In this document: positions 8,365 to 16,991 of the stretch, piece by piece
How the letters are laid out: every line of letters starts with the position of its first letter
Numbering within the stretch: position 1 is the stretch's first letter
DNA from: Pseudomonas gozinkensis
GTDB taxonomy: Bacteria; Pseudomonadota; Gammaproteobacteria; Pseudomonadales; Pseudomonadaceae
Direction: 5' to 3'
Length of the DNA stretch: 64,000 bases
Assembly: GCF_014863585.1 (NCBI RefSeq)
Contig: NZ_CP062253.1
Span: 1,762,501-1,826,500 of the forward strand
Position numbers and translations under genes: made by a program
Notes under the pieces: generated by a model
What the model was told of the DNA's origin: nothing
Seen by the model: only the letters and a program-made list of their open reading frames with translations
The model's database searches: none

Positions 8365-11300
8365 ATGGCAGTTATAAACGGGACAAACGGCGCGGATACG
8401 CTGATCGGTACCAGTGGTGATGACGAAATCAATGGCCTGGGTGGCAATGATCTGATTATGGGCGGGGCGGGTGCCGACAAGATCGACGGCGGTGCAGGGA
8501 TTGACACCGTGGACTATTCGGCGTCGACCGCAGGGATCAACGTCGACATCCGCAAGGTCACTCCGGGCCGGGCCGGCATCGGTGGCGATTCGGAAGGCGA
8601 CACCCTGTTCAACATCGAGAAGGTTATCGGTACCGCATTCAACGATACCTTCAGCATCGACACCCTCGCAGCGACCTTCGAAGGCGGCGCCGGCGATGAT
8701 GTTTACATCATCAATGGCAACGGCGGCACGGTGATCGAACAGGTCGGTGGCGGCGACGACGAAGTGCGCACCAACGTCGGTACGCAATCGTTGGGTGCCA
8801 ACGTCGAGCGCCTGACCTATACCGGAACCGGCGCGTTCATCGGCTACGGCAACGCCAGCGACAACATCATCACTGGTGGTATCGGCAACGACAACCTGTT
8901 CGGTGGTGGCGGTGCGGACCAGTTCTTCGGCGGCGCGGGCATCGACACGGTCGGCTACACCGACAGCACCGTCGGGGTCACCGTGAACTTCAAGACCGGC
9001 GTCCACTCGGGCATCGCGACAGGTGACACCTTCACCGACATCGAGGGCGTCCTGGGCTCGAAGTTCAACGACACCTTTGTCGCCGACGGTCGCGCCATGG
9101 CCTTCAACGGCGATGTTGGGATCGACACAGTCGACTATTCGACTTCTGCTGAAGCGATCAACGTCGACATCCGCAAGGTCACTCCGGGCCGGGCCGGCAT
9201 CGGTGGTGACTCGGAAGGTGACACCCTGTTCAACATCGAGAAGGTTATCGGTACCGCATTCAACGATACCTTCAACATCGACACTCTCGCAGCAACCTTC
9301 GAAGGCGGCGCGGGCGATGATGTTTACGTCATCAACGGTATCGGTGGCACGGTGATCGAACAGGTCGGCGGCGGCGACGACGAAGTGCGCACCAACTACG
9401 GAACGCAGTCTCTGAACGCCAACGTCGAGCGCCTGACCTACACCGGCACCAGCGCATTCACCGGCTACGGCAACGCCAGCGACAACATCATCACTGGTGG
9501 TATCGGCAACGACAACCTGTTCGGTGGCGGCGGTGCGGACCAGTTCTTCGGCGGCGCGGGCATCGACACGGTCGGCTACACCGACAGCACCGTCGGGGTC
9601 ACCGTGAACTTCAAGACCGGCGTCCACTCGGGCATCGCGACAGGTGACACCTTCACCGACATCGAGGGCGTCCTGGGCTCGAAGTTCAACGACACCTTTG
9701 TCGCCGACGGTCGCGCCATGGCCTTCAACGGCGATGTTGGGATCGACACAGTCGACTATTCGACTTCTGCTGAAGCGATCAACGTCGACATCCGCAAGAG
9801 CACTCCGGGTCGCGCCGGCATCGGTGGCGATTCGGAAGGCGACACCCTGTTCAATATCGAGAAGGTTATCGGTACCGCATTCAACGATACCTTCAGCATC
9901 GACACCCTCGCAGCGACCTTCGAAGGCGGCGCCGGCGATGATGTTTACATCATCAATGGTATCGGTGGCACGGTGATCGAACAGGTCGGCGGCGGCGACG
10001 ACGAAGTGCGCACCAACTTCGGTACGCAATCTCTGAATGCCAACGTCGAGCGCCTGACCTACACCGGAACCGGCGCGTTCATCGGCTACGGCAACGCCAG
10101 CGATAACATCATCACCGGGGGTGTCGGCAATGACACCCTGTTTGGCGGTGGCGGTGCGGACCAGTTCATCGGTGGTGCGGTCATGGACACGGTGTCCTAT
10201 GACGAGAGCTCCGTGGGCGTCAGCATCAACCTGAAAACCGGTGTCAGCACGGGGATCGCAACGGGTGACACTTACAGCGGCATCGAGGCGATCATGGGCT
10301 CGAAATTCAACGATATTTTCGTTGGCAGCTCTGTGGCGTTCGCAATCAACGGCGGTCTCGGCCTGGACATGGTCAGCTATGAGTCATCGGACAGCGCGGT
10401 CACCATCGACCTGAAAACCAACGCCAACGCCGGTGATGCAGCAGGCGATACTTTCGCCGGGATCGAGATTATCCAGGGCAGTCGATTTGCAGACACGTTC
10501 CTGGGCTCGACCGCCAATGACAACTTCGTTGGCGGAGCAGGTGCCGACGTGTTCGACGGCCGTGAAGGCACTGACACGGTCTGGTATGCCAACAGCGCCA
10601 CTGCCGTGAATGTCAACTTGCAGACCGGCGTCGGTCAGGGTGGCGATGCCGAAGGTGATGTATTCACCAATGTCGAGAGTCTGATCGGGACAAGCTCCAA
10701 TGACACATTGATCGGCAACGCAGCCGCCAATAGTCTGGAGGGTGGCCTGGGTAACGACGTCATTTATGGCGGGGATGGCAACGACATCATCTACGGCAGC
10801 CTGTACACCCCACTCGGACCGTTCGCCGTCAATGTTGCTGCGGGAGGGCCGCAGGCTGATCTTTTGTATGGCGGCAATGGCGACGACTTCATCGTTGCAG
10901 CGCCCGATGACCGTGGCACTCAAGCCTTTGGTGAGGCCGGCAATGACAACATTACCGTGGTGTACGGCATGGCTGACGGTGGCGAAGGCAACGATCTACT
11001 GACCGGTACAGGGACTGGTTACTCGCTGTTCGGTGGGGCTGGCGCTGACCAACTGAATCTGCAGGGCGTCGGCTCGGCGTTTGGCGGCGAAGGTGATGAC
11101 ACCTATACCATTACCAACTCGAGATTGGTGACCATTCAGGATGATGGCGTCAGTCAAGGCGACAGGTTGGTCCTGGCTAACATCAACGCTGCGCAACTGT
11201 TGTTCGACCGTGTCGGAAATGACCTTTACGTACACAAGAACAGTGTTTTCGAGGGTCAGACTCCCGATGATGGTGTGCGTCTGAAGGACTGGTTCGCCGG

Positions 11301-11388
11301 TTACGCCACTGTTGATTTTATCGTGACGGCTGACGGCAAGTACGTCGGCCTGCCACTCAGCACTGATGCGTTCGCCATGTTCGGTTGA
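8365..11388 (+). CDS. RTX-like calcium-binding repeat protein 2
   Basis: 1007-residue paralogue of the gene just upstream. The first 28 residues are nearly the same in both. Three 207-residue repeats (residues 40-246, 247-453, 454-660) precede a 347-residue C-terminal region with GGLGNDVIYGGDGNDIIYG calcium-binding turns and a terminal Phe-Ala-Met-Phe-Gly. The 216-residue size difference from protein 1 is almost exactly one repeat. No signal peptide, membrane segment or catalytic domain was seen. Secretion by a type I system encoded elsewhere is the family expectation, and function is unknown. The repeat sequence differs from protein 1 (for example GRAGIGGDSEGDTLFNIEKV), so the two genes have homogenised internally rather than with each other. 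Confidence 0.85.
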   Translation: MAVINGTNGADTLIGTSGDDEINGLGGNDLIMGGAGADKIDGGAGIDTVDYSASTAGINVDIRKVTPGRAGIGGDSEGDTLFNIEKVIGTAFNDTFSIDTLAATFEGGAGDDVYIINGNGGTVIEQVGGGDDEVRTNVGTQSLGANVERLTYTGTGAFIGYGNASDNIITGGIGNDNLFGGGGADQFFGGAGIDTVGYTDSTVGVTVNFKTGVHSGIATGDTFTDIEGVLGSKFNDTFVADGRAMAFNGDVGIDTVDYSTSAEAINVDIRKVTPGRAGIGGDSEGDTLFNIEKVIGTAFNDTFNIDTLAATFEGGAGDDVYVINGIGGTVIEQVGGGDDEVRTNYGTQSLNANVERLTYTGTSAFTGYGNASDNIITGGIGNDNLFGGGGADQFFGGAGIDTVGYTDSTVGVTVNFKTGVHSGIATGDTFTDIEGVLGSKFNDTFVADGRAMAFNGDVGIDTVDYSTSAEAINVDIRKSTPGRAGIGGDSEGDTLFNIEKVIGTAFNDTFSIDTLAATFEGGAGDDVYIINGIGGTVIEQVGGGDDEVRTNFGTQSLNANVERLTYTGTGAFIGYGNASDNIITGGVGNDTLFGGGGADQFIGGAVMDTVSYDESSVGVSINLKTGVSTGIATGDTYSGIEAIMGSKFNDIFVGSSVAFAINGGLGLDMVSYESSDSAVTIDLKTNANAGDAAGDTFAGIEIIQGSRFADTFLGSTANDNFVGGAGADVFDGREGTDTVWYANSATAVNVNLQTGVGQGGDAEGDVFTNVESLIGTSSNDTLIGNAAANSLEGGLGNDVIYGGDGNDIIYGSLYTPLGPFAVNVAAGGPQADLLYGGNGDDFIVAAPDDRGTQAFGEAGNDNITVVYGMADGGEGNDLLTGTGTGYSLFGGAGADQLNLQGVGSAFGGEGDDTYTITNSRLVTIQDDGVSQGDRLVLANINAAQLLFDRVGNDLYVHKNSVFEGQTPDDGVRLKDWFAGYATVDFIVTADGKYVGLPLSTDAFAMFG
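8482..10344 (+). repeat. Three tandem 621-bp repeats inside RTX-like gene 2
   Basis: Units begin at 8482, 9103 and 9724 with the same exact 621-bp period as in gene 1. The stretch 9023-9178 recurs at 9644-9799 with no difference found by eye. That indicates very recent duplication or conversion. Confidence 0.9.
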
Positions 11389-11443
11389 TCGGTGAGTCAG
11401 GCGCCCTCGATCCAATCGGAGCGAGGGCGTCCGTTTGAAACGT

Positions 11444-11488
11444 GGGGGCTGACCTGGTCTACATAAGCCGGGTCAGCCCCCTTTTTTT
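11444..11488 (+). terminator. Rho-independent terminator after RTX-like gene 2
   Basis: An 11-bp stem GGGGGCTGACC (11444-11454) / GGTCAGCCCCC (11471-11481) is followed by seven Ts. A smaller hairpin, CGCCCTCG/CGAGGGCG, lies just upstream at 11402-11429. Confidence 0.92.
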
Positions 11489-11513
11489 GCGCCCGCCGAT
11501 TGGTTCTGCGAGC

Positions 11514-11529
11514 TGGCGCGTTTCCTGCA
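11514..11529 (+). promoter_or_regulatory. Candidate sigma54 promoter for the sugar-nucleotide operon
   Basis: TGGCGCGTTTCCTGCA fits the -24/-12 pattern TGGCACG-N4-TTGCW with GG and GC at the correct spacing, 137 bases before rfbF. It lies just after the terminator of the RTX-like gene. This would place the operon under RpoN and FleQ or FleR. Confidence 0.6.
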
Positions 11530-11665
11530 AGTCCCCCATAAATCGCCATAAAACGAGCGCTCACGGTCATCCCACCGGCGCCCGCAGCGGCAAAAGATTG
11601 AGCCAGATGGCTCGCGGTGTTCAAGAAAGCTGCGCGCAGCCCGGTGACGAACAAGAGGGGAGACG

Positions 11666-12439
11666 ATGAAGGCAGTAATTTTGGCGGGTGGCCTCGGCAC
11701 GCGCATCAGTGAAGAGTCGCACCTCAAGCCCAAGCCAATGATCGAGATCGGCGGCAAGCCAATTCTCTGGCACATCATGAAGCAGTATTCCGCCCACGGA
11801 ATCCACGACTTCGTGATCTGCCTGGGCTACAAGGGTTACGCGATCAAGGACTTCTTCGCCAACTACTTCCTGCACACCTCCGACGTCACCTTCAACATGC
11901 GCGAGAATCGCATGGACGTGCATCAGAACTACAGCGAGCCGTGGAGCGTCACGCTCATCGACACCGGCGAAGAAACCATGACCGGTGGCCGTCTGTTGCG
12001 TGCCGGCCGTTACCTCAAGGATGAAGAGGCGTTCTGCTTCACCTATGGCGACGGCGTTTCCGATCTGAACATTCGTCATCTGGTCGATTACCACAAGGCC
12101 CACGGCCGTCTGGCGACCGTGACAGCGGTGCAGCCGCCGGGTCGTTACGGGGCGCTGGAGCGTCAGGGTGATCAGGTGCTCGGCTTCACCGAAAAACCCC
12201 GTGGTGATGGCGGCTGGATCAATGGCGGCTTTTTCGTGCTGTCGCCCAAAGTGTTGCCGTACATCGCGGGCGATGAAACCACTTGGGAAGCCGAGCCCTT
12301 GGCCCGCCTGGCCCGGGAGGAACAACTCAAGGCGTTCGAACACGACGGTTTCTGGCAGCCGATGGACACCCTGCGTGACAAGAACCATCTCGAAGCGTTG
12401 TGGCAGAGCGGGGAGGCCCCATGGAAGCAATGGGCCTGA
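11666..12439 (+). CDS. rfbF: Glucose-1-phosphate cytidylyltransferase
   Basis: 257 residues, the usual length for RfbF. It makes CDP-glucose from CTP and glucose-1-phosphate, the first step of CDP-6-deoxyhexose synthesis in the cytoplasm. The N-terminal nucleotidyltransferase signature [17 protein letters not shown] is at residues 1-17, followed by [18 protein letters not shown]. The family segments YGDGVSDLN (about residue 131) and [11 protein letters not shown] (about 187) are also present. A GAGGGGAGACG ribosome site precedes the ATG. It is the first gene of a tightly packed operon and overlaps rfbG by 19 bases. The sigma54-like site at 11514 is the likely promoter. Confidence 0.95.
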   Translation: MKAVILAGGLGTRISEESHLKPKPMIEIGGKPILWHIMKQYSAHGIHDFVICLGYKGYAIKDFFANYFLHTSDVTFNMRENRMDVHQNYSEPWSVTLIDTGEETMTGGRLLRAGRYLKDEEAFCFTYGDGVSDLNIRHLVDYHKAHGRLATVTAVQPPGRYGALERQGDQVLGFTEKPRGDGGWINGGFFVLSPKVLPYIAGDETTWEAEPLARLAREEQLKAFEHDGFWQPMDTLRDKNHLEALWQSGEAPWKQWA

Positions 12440-13503
12440 GTCCTGAGTTCTGGCGCGGCAAGCGGGTTCTGGTCACCGGGCACACCGGTTTCAAGGGCAG
12501 CTGGCTGACCCTGTGGCTGCAGAGCCTGGGTGCGCAGGTCAGCGGTTTTTCCCTCGACCCGTCGACCGAGCCGAGCCTGTTCGAGCTGGCGCGCGTGAGC
12601 GAAGGCATCAACGATCAGCGTGGCGACCTGCGTGACCTCGGCGCCTTGCTTGAGATCATCGCCGACACCGAGCCGGAGATCGTCCTGCACCTGGCAGCTC
12701 AGCCGCTGGTGCGCGAAGGCTATCGCGATCCGCTCGGCACATATTCGAGCAACGTCATGGGCACTCTCAACCTGCTCGAAGCGATTCGTCAGGTCGGTTG
12801 TGTGCGGGCCTGCGTGCTGGTGACCACCGACAAGGTCTACGCCAACAAGGAATGGCTGTGGCCGTACCGCGAGGACGAAGCCCTCGGTGGTCACGACCCT
12901 TACAGCAGCAGCAAAGCCTGTTGCGAGTTGCTGGCGCAGTCTTACGCAGCATCGTTCTTCCCGGCTGACAAATACGCCGAGCACGGTCTGGCCCTGGCCA
13001 CCGCGCGCGCCGGCAACGTGTTGGGTGGCGGCGATTTCGCCCCTGAACGGCTGATTCCCGACGTGCTCAAGGCCTGGACGGCAGATGAGCCGGTGACCCT
13101 GCGTTACCCGCAAGCCGTTCGCCCGTGGCAGCACGCACTGGAGCCGCTGGCCGGCTATCTGCAACTGGCCGCCGGCCTCTATGAAGATGGCCCGGAATAC
13201 GCCGGCGCATGGAACTTCGGCCCGGGTGAAGCGGACATGTGCAGCGTCGGTGAAGTGGTCGAACTGCTCTCCAATCGCTGGCCTCAGGCCCGTGGTCTGC
13301 GCCTCGAAAAGAGTGATCTGCACGAAGCCGGTCTGCTGCGCCTGGACAGCAGCCGCGCCCGTCAGGTGCTGGGCTGGCAGCCGCGCTGGTCGTTGCAGCA
13401 GTGCCTGACCCAGACCCTCGACTGGCACCTGGCGTGGCAGAACGGCGACGACATGCGCACCGTGACCCTCGGCCAACTGAATCTGTACCGGGGCGCGCTG
13501 TGA
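12421..13503 (+). CDS. rfbG: CDP-glucose 4,6-dehydratase
   Basis: 360 residues from the ATG at 12421, chosen because GGGAGG lies 4-5 bases upstream; the frame opens at 12400 but that start has no such site. This short-chain dehydrogenase-like enzyme uses NAD to convert CDP-glucose to CDP-4-keto-6-deoxyglucose. The dinucleotide-binding motif [11 protein letters not shown] appears near residue 20, and [13 protein letters not shown] carries the family version of the catalytic Tyr-x3-Lys (here Tyr-Ser-Ser-Ser-Lys). HDPYSSSK and [12 protein letters not shown] are typical of RfbG. It overlaps rfbF and is joined to the next gene by GTGA, so translation is probably coupled. Confidence 0.94.
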   Translation: MEAMGLSPEFWRGKRVLVTGHTGFKGSWLTLWLQSLGAQVSGFSLDPSTEPSLFELARVSEGINDQRGDLRDLGALLEIIADTEPEIVLHLAAQPLVREGYRDPLGTYSSNVMGTLNLLEAIRQVGCVRACVLVTTDKVYANKEWLWPYREDEALGGHDPYSSSKACCELLAQSYAASFFPADKYAEHGLALATARAGNVLGGGDFAPERLIPDVLKAWTADEPVTLRYPQAVRPWQHALEPLAGYLQLAAGLYEDGPEYAGAWNFGPGEADMCSVGEVVELLSNRWPQARGLRLEKSDLHEAGLLRLDSSRARQVLGWQPRWSLQQCLTQTLDWHLAWQNGDDMRTVTLGQLNLYRGAL

Positions 13504-14060
13504 GTGAGTTTTACTTGAAACCGCTGCCGCTGGCCGGGTTGTTCAGCGTCCAGCACAAACGCTTCGAAGATCAGCGCGGACACTTCGCCCGGCTGTTCTG
13601 CGAAGGCAGCCTGAAGGCGTTCGGCAGTGAATTTCACATCCGTCAGATCAATCATTCCTGCACCCGCGAGAAGGGCAGTGTGCGCGGTCTGCATTACCAG
13701 AACGCCAATGCGCCGGAAGCCAAGTTGATCACCTGCCTGCGCGGTGAAGTGTGGGACGTGGCGGTGGACCTGCGCCCGGATTCCGAAACCTTCCTGCACT
13801 GGCACGCCGAGCACCTGAAGGCCGGCGACGGTCGCAGCCTGTTGATTCCGGCCGGCTTCGCCCACGGTTTCCAGACCCTCACCGAGGACGCCGAACTGCT
13901 TTACCTGCACAGCGCCGATTACGCGCCGGAGCACGAGGGCGGCCTGTCGGTGAACGATCCACGGCTGGCGATTGCCTGGCCGTTGCCTGTCAATAATTTG
14001 TCAGCGCGTGATTCCAGCCATCCCGCGCTCGATCAACACTTTGCTGGAGTGCGTCTATGA
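13500..14060 (+). CDS. dTDP-4-dehydrorhamnose 3,5-epimerase family protein (RfbC-like)
   Basis: 186 residues from a GTG at 13500 that overlaps the rfbG stop (GTGA). The cupin fold of RfbC/RmlC is recognised by DQRGHFARLF, RQINHSCTREKGSVRGLHYQ with the catalytic His, and LLIPAGFAHGFQTLTEDAELLYLHS. The classical enzyme epimerises C3 and C5 of dTDP-4-keto-6-deoxyglucose. Here it sits in a CDP-sugar operon, so the natural substrate is probably CDP-4-keto-6-deoxyglucose, acting at C3, C5 or both. That substrate shift is inferred from context. The stop overlaps the following ATG (ATGA). An in-frame GTG is preferred to the longer upstream frame, which lies wholly inside rfbG. Confidence 0.9.
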   Translation: MSEFYLKPLPLAGLFSVQHKRFEDQRGHFARLFCEGSLKAFGSEFHIRQINHSCTREKGSVRGLHYQNANAPEAKLITCLRGEVWDVAVDLRPDSETFLHWHAEHLKAGDGRSLLIPAGFAHGFQTLTEDAELLYLHSADYAPEHEGGLSVNDPRLAIAWPLPVNNLSARDSSHPALDQHFAGVRL

Positions 14061-15283
14061 ACTGCCGTGGGTGCGCCGCACCGCTGAGCCTGCCGCTGAT
14101 CGACCTCGGCACCTCGCCACCGTCCAACGCCTACGTGCATGCCGATCGACTCGAGCAGGCCGAACAATGGGTGCCGCTGAAGGTCGCCGTTTGCGAGCAA
14201 TGCTGGTTGGTGCAGACCGAGGATTACACCAGCGCTGACAGACTGTTCGACGCCGAGTACGCCTACTTCAGTTCGTTCTCCAGCACCTGGCTGGCCCACG
14301 CCGAGCGCTATGTGGCCGAGATGGTCGAACGCTTCGGCCTGACTGCCGACAGCCGCGTGGTGGAAGTCGCCGCCAACGACGGTTACCTGCTGCAGTACGT
14401 GGCTGGTCGCGGCATCCAGTGCCTGGGCGTCGAGCCGACCCGCAGCACCGCGCAGGCGGCCCGGGAAAAAGGCCTGGAGATTCGTGAACTGTTCTTCGGT
14501 CGCGCCACCGCCGCACAGCTGAAAAGCGAAGGCTGGGCCGCCGACCTGATGGCCGCCAACAACGTGCTCGCTCACGTGCCGGACATCAACGATTTCCTCG
14601 GTGGTTTTGCCACGCTGCTCAAGCCGACCGGCGTCGCCACGTTCGAATTCCCGCAACTGCTGACGCTGATGGCCGGCGCGCAGTTCGACACGCTGTATCA
14701 CGAGCACTATTCCTACCTGTCGTTGACCGCCGTGCAGACCCTGTGCGAGCGCAACGGCCTGGAAGTGTTTGACGTCAGCCAGTTGACCACCCATGGCGGA
14801 TCGCTGCGGGTGTTCGTCCAGCGCAAGGACGGCGAACGCCGCGCCGTGCAGCCGGCCGTGCAACAGCAGTTGCAGGCCGAGCTCGACGCCGGGGTGAAAA
14901 CCACCGGGTACTACGCGACGCTGGCGCCGGCTGCCGAACGCATCAAGCATGACCTGCTGCGTTTTCTGTTGCAGGCCAAGGCCGACGGCAAGCGTGTTGT
15001 GGGTTATGGCGCTGCTGCCAAAGGCAACACCTTGCTCAACTACGCCGGGGTCAAGCCGGATCTGCTGGCCTGGGTCGCCGATGCCAACCCGCACAAGCAG
15101 GGCAAGTTTTTGCCGGGCAGCCGCATTCCGATCGTCGCGCCAGCGCAGATCGATATCGAGAAACCGGATTACGTGCTGGTACTGCCGTGGAACCTGCTTC
15201 ACGAAGTCAGCCAGCAACTGGCTCAGGTGCGGCAGTGGGACGGTCGCTTCGTGATTGCCGTGCCTGAGTTGAGCGTGCTGTGA
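14057..15283 (+). CDS. Class I SAM-dependent C-methyltransferase, NDP-sugar type
   Basis: 408 residues with the three-part layout of sugar C-methyltransferases (TylCIII/NovU-like). An N-terminal zinc module has CRGCAAPL at residues 3-10 and CEQCW near 54-58. A central Rossmann SAM-binding domain has VVEVAANDGYLLQYV at about residues 102-116. A C-terminal domain includes GYGAAAKGNTLLNYAG near residue 316. Such enzymes add a methyl to carbon (often C3) of a 4-keto-6-deoxy nucleotide sugar, which fits the ketosugar made by the two genes upstream. A branched-chain CDP sugar is therefore the likely product. It overlaps both neighbours by 4 bases. The position of methylation is inference. Confidence 0.88.
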   Translation: MNCRGCAAPLSLPLIDLGTSPPSNAYVHADRLEQAEQWVPLKVAVCEQCWLVQTEDYTSADRLFDAEYAYFSSFSSTWLAHAERYVAEMVERFGLTADSRVVEVAANDGYLLQYVAGRGIQCLGVEPTRSTAQAAREKGLEIRELFFGRATAAQLKSEGWAADLMAANNVLAHVPDINDFLGGFATLLKPTGVATFEFPQLLTLMAGAQFDTLYHEHYSYLSLTAVQTLCERNGLEVFDVSQLTTHGGSLRVFVQRKDGERRAVQPAVQQQLQAELDAGVKTTGYYATLAPAAERIKHDLLRFLLQAKADGKRVVGYGAAAKGNTLLNYAGVKPDLLAWVADANPHKQGKFLPGSRIPIVAPAQIDIEKPDYVLVLPWNLLHEVSQQLAQVRQWDGRFVIAVPELSVL

Positions 15284-16137
15284 AGGTTCTGGTCACCGGA
15301 GCCACGGGCTTCGTCGGTCGTCATCTGGTCGCTGCGTTGCTGGCCCGTGGTTGCATGGTGCGGGCGGTTGCCCGTGACGCGCAGAAAGCCGCGGACATGC
15401 CGTGGATCAAGGACGTCGAGTTCGTGAGCGCGGACATTCACGCGGCGGATCTGGATGTCGGTGCGTTGACCGAGGGCGTCGATGCACTTGCTCACCTGGC
15501 TTGGCCGGGGTTGCCGAACTATCGGGCGCTGTTCCATTTCGAGCACAACCTGATGGCTGACTACCGCTTCATCAAAGGCGCGGTAGAGGCGGGTGTGAAG
15601 CAGGTACTGGTGACCGGCACCTGTTTCGAATACGGCATGCAGAGCGGCCCGCTCAGCGAAAGCACGGAGCCGCAGCCGAGCAATCCCTACGGGCTGGCCA
15701 AGCACACCTTGCACCTGTTCCTGCAGAACCTGGCGCAAGAGCACCCGTTCACTTTGCAGTGGGCGCGCCTGTTCTATTTGCACGGCGAAGGTCAGAACCC
15801 CAACAGCCTGCTGGCGGCGCTGGACCGGGCAATCGATGCCGGCGATGCGACATTCAACATGTCGGCGGGTGAGCAGTTGCGAGATTTTCTGCCGATCCGG
15901 ACCGCGGCGAATCATCTCGCCGCGATCCTGCATCAACGCGACTTCAACGGCGCGATCAATTGCGCCAGCGGCCTAGCGATTTCGGTCAGGACGCTGGTCG
16001 AGCAACACCTGCGTGAACGCGGCGCTTCGATCGATTTGAACCTGGGGCATTACCCCTATCCGACACACGAACCCATGGCGTTCTGGGCGGTGGTCGACCG
16101 TTTGCAACAGTTGCTTGAGGCACAGCAAACCAACTGA
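15280..16137 (+). CDS. NAD(P)-dependent epimerase/reductase (extended SDR)
   Basis: 285 residues starting at a GTG that overlaps the methyltransferase stop. The N-terminal MKVLVTGATGFVGRHLVAALL is the extended-SDR dinucleotide motif. NPYGLAKHTLHLFL (about residue 143) holds the catalytic Tyr-x3-Lys. As the last enzyme of the rfbF-rfbG-epimerase-methyltransferase set, it most plausibly reduces the C4 ketone to give the finished CDP-deoxyhexose. An epimerase role cannot be excluded. The operon may continue into the CmcI-like gene 64 bases downstream. Confidence 0.85.
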   Translation: MKVLVTGATGFVGRHLVAALLARGCMVRAVARDAQKAADMPWIKDVEFVSADIHAADLDVGALTEGVDALAHLAWPGLPNYRALFHFEHNLMADYRFIKGAVEAGVKQVLVTGTCFEYGMQSGPLSESTEPQPSNPYGLAKHTLHLFLQNLAQEHPFTLQWARLFYLHGEGQNPNSLLAALDRAIDAGDATFNMSAGEQLRDFLPIRTAANHLAAILHQRDFNGAINCASGLAISVRTLVEQHLRERGASIDLNLGHYPYPTHEPMAFWAVVDRLQQLLEAQQTN

Positions 16138-16201
16138 TGTGCCTCGACGCGAATGCCTTTGGCAGCGTGACTATCAAATGACTTTTCAGTGAGACCGGAC
16201 A

Positions 16202-16936
16202 ATGAGCGATAACGTAATCAAAGCCTTCGAGGCGGAGTGCCAGGCCGAAGTGATTGCCCAGGGCCAGGACAAGAACTTGAAGGCGCTGGCCCAGGAGTTC
16301 TACAACCAGTCGGCCAAGCACAAGTACACCTACCATTTCTCGTGGATGGGGCGTCCGATCATTCAGCTGCCGCAAGACATGATGGCGATGCAGGAATTGA
16401 TCTGGCGGATCAAGCCGGACCTGGTCATCGAGTGTGGCATCGCCCACGGCGGCTCGATCATTTACTACGCCTCGCTGCTGGAACTGCAGGGCCACGGCGA
16501 AGTGCTGGGCATCGATCGTGATATCCGTGCGCACAACCGTGAGGCCATCGAAAGCCATCCGATGATCAAGCGCATCAGCATGATCGAAGGTTCCAGCCTT
16601 GATCCTGCGGTGGTCGAGCAGGTGCGTCAGGCTGCTGCCGGCAAGAAAGTGATCGTGGTACTCGATTCCAACCATACCCACGAGCATGTCCTCGAAGAAT
16701 TGCGTCTGTACGCACCACTCGTTTCGCTGGACAGCTACTGCGTGGTCATGGACACCGTGGTTGAAGACATGCCGGCCGATGCGTTCCCGGATCGTCCATG
16801 GGGGCCGGGTGACAACCCGAAAACCGCCGTCTGGGCCTATCTCAAAGAGAACACTGATTTCGAGATCGATCAGCACATGCAAGACAAGTTGCTGATCACC
16901 GTTGCGTCGGATGGTTATCTGCGCCGGGTTCGTTAA
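16202..16936 (+). CDS. CmcI/cephalosporin hydroxylase family protein, probable methyltransferase
   Basis: 244 residues. It has an N-terminal helical segment (YHFSWMGRPIIQLPQDMMAMQELIW) and then a Rossmann SAM-binding core. The core includes PDLVIECGIAHGGSIIYYAS, GEVLGIDRDIRAHN and VVLDSNHTHEHVLEELRLY with metal-ligand-like Asp and His. This is the family named after CmcI, whose members in polysaccharide clusters are thought to O-methylate sugars. Here it sits between the CDP-sugar genes and a glycosyltransferase, so modification of the flagellin glycan is likely. Hydroxylase activity is a historical family label and is not supported by the sequence. Confidence 0.85.
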   Translation: MSDNVIKAFEAECQAEVIAQGQDKNLKALAQEFYNQSAKHKYTYHFSWMGRPIIQLPQDMMAMQELIWRIKPDLVIECGIAHGGSIIYYASLLELQGHGEVLGIDRDIRAHNREAIESHPMIKRISMIEGSSLDPAVVEQVRQAAAGKKVIVVLDSNHTHEHVLEELRLYAPLVSLDSYCVVMDTVVEDMPADAFPDRPWGPGDNPKTAVWAYLKENTDFEIDQHMQDKLLITVASDGYLRRVR

Positions 16937-16991
16937 TCGGTTCCATCATCAAAGAGTTTTTCGGGCGGTTTCGCCGGTCGTGGGAGAAGTT

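Noticed and set aside
8212..10029. Long reverse-strand frame (605 codons) across RTX-like gene 2
   Set aside because: Same explanation: codon bias of the sense strand removes stops from this antisense frame.
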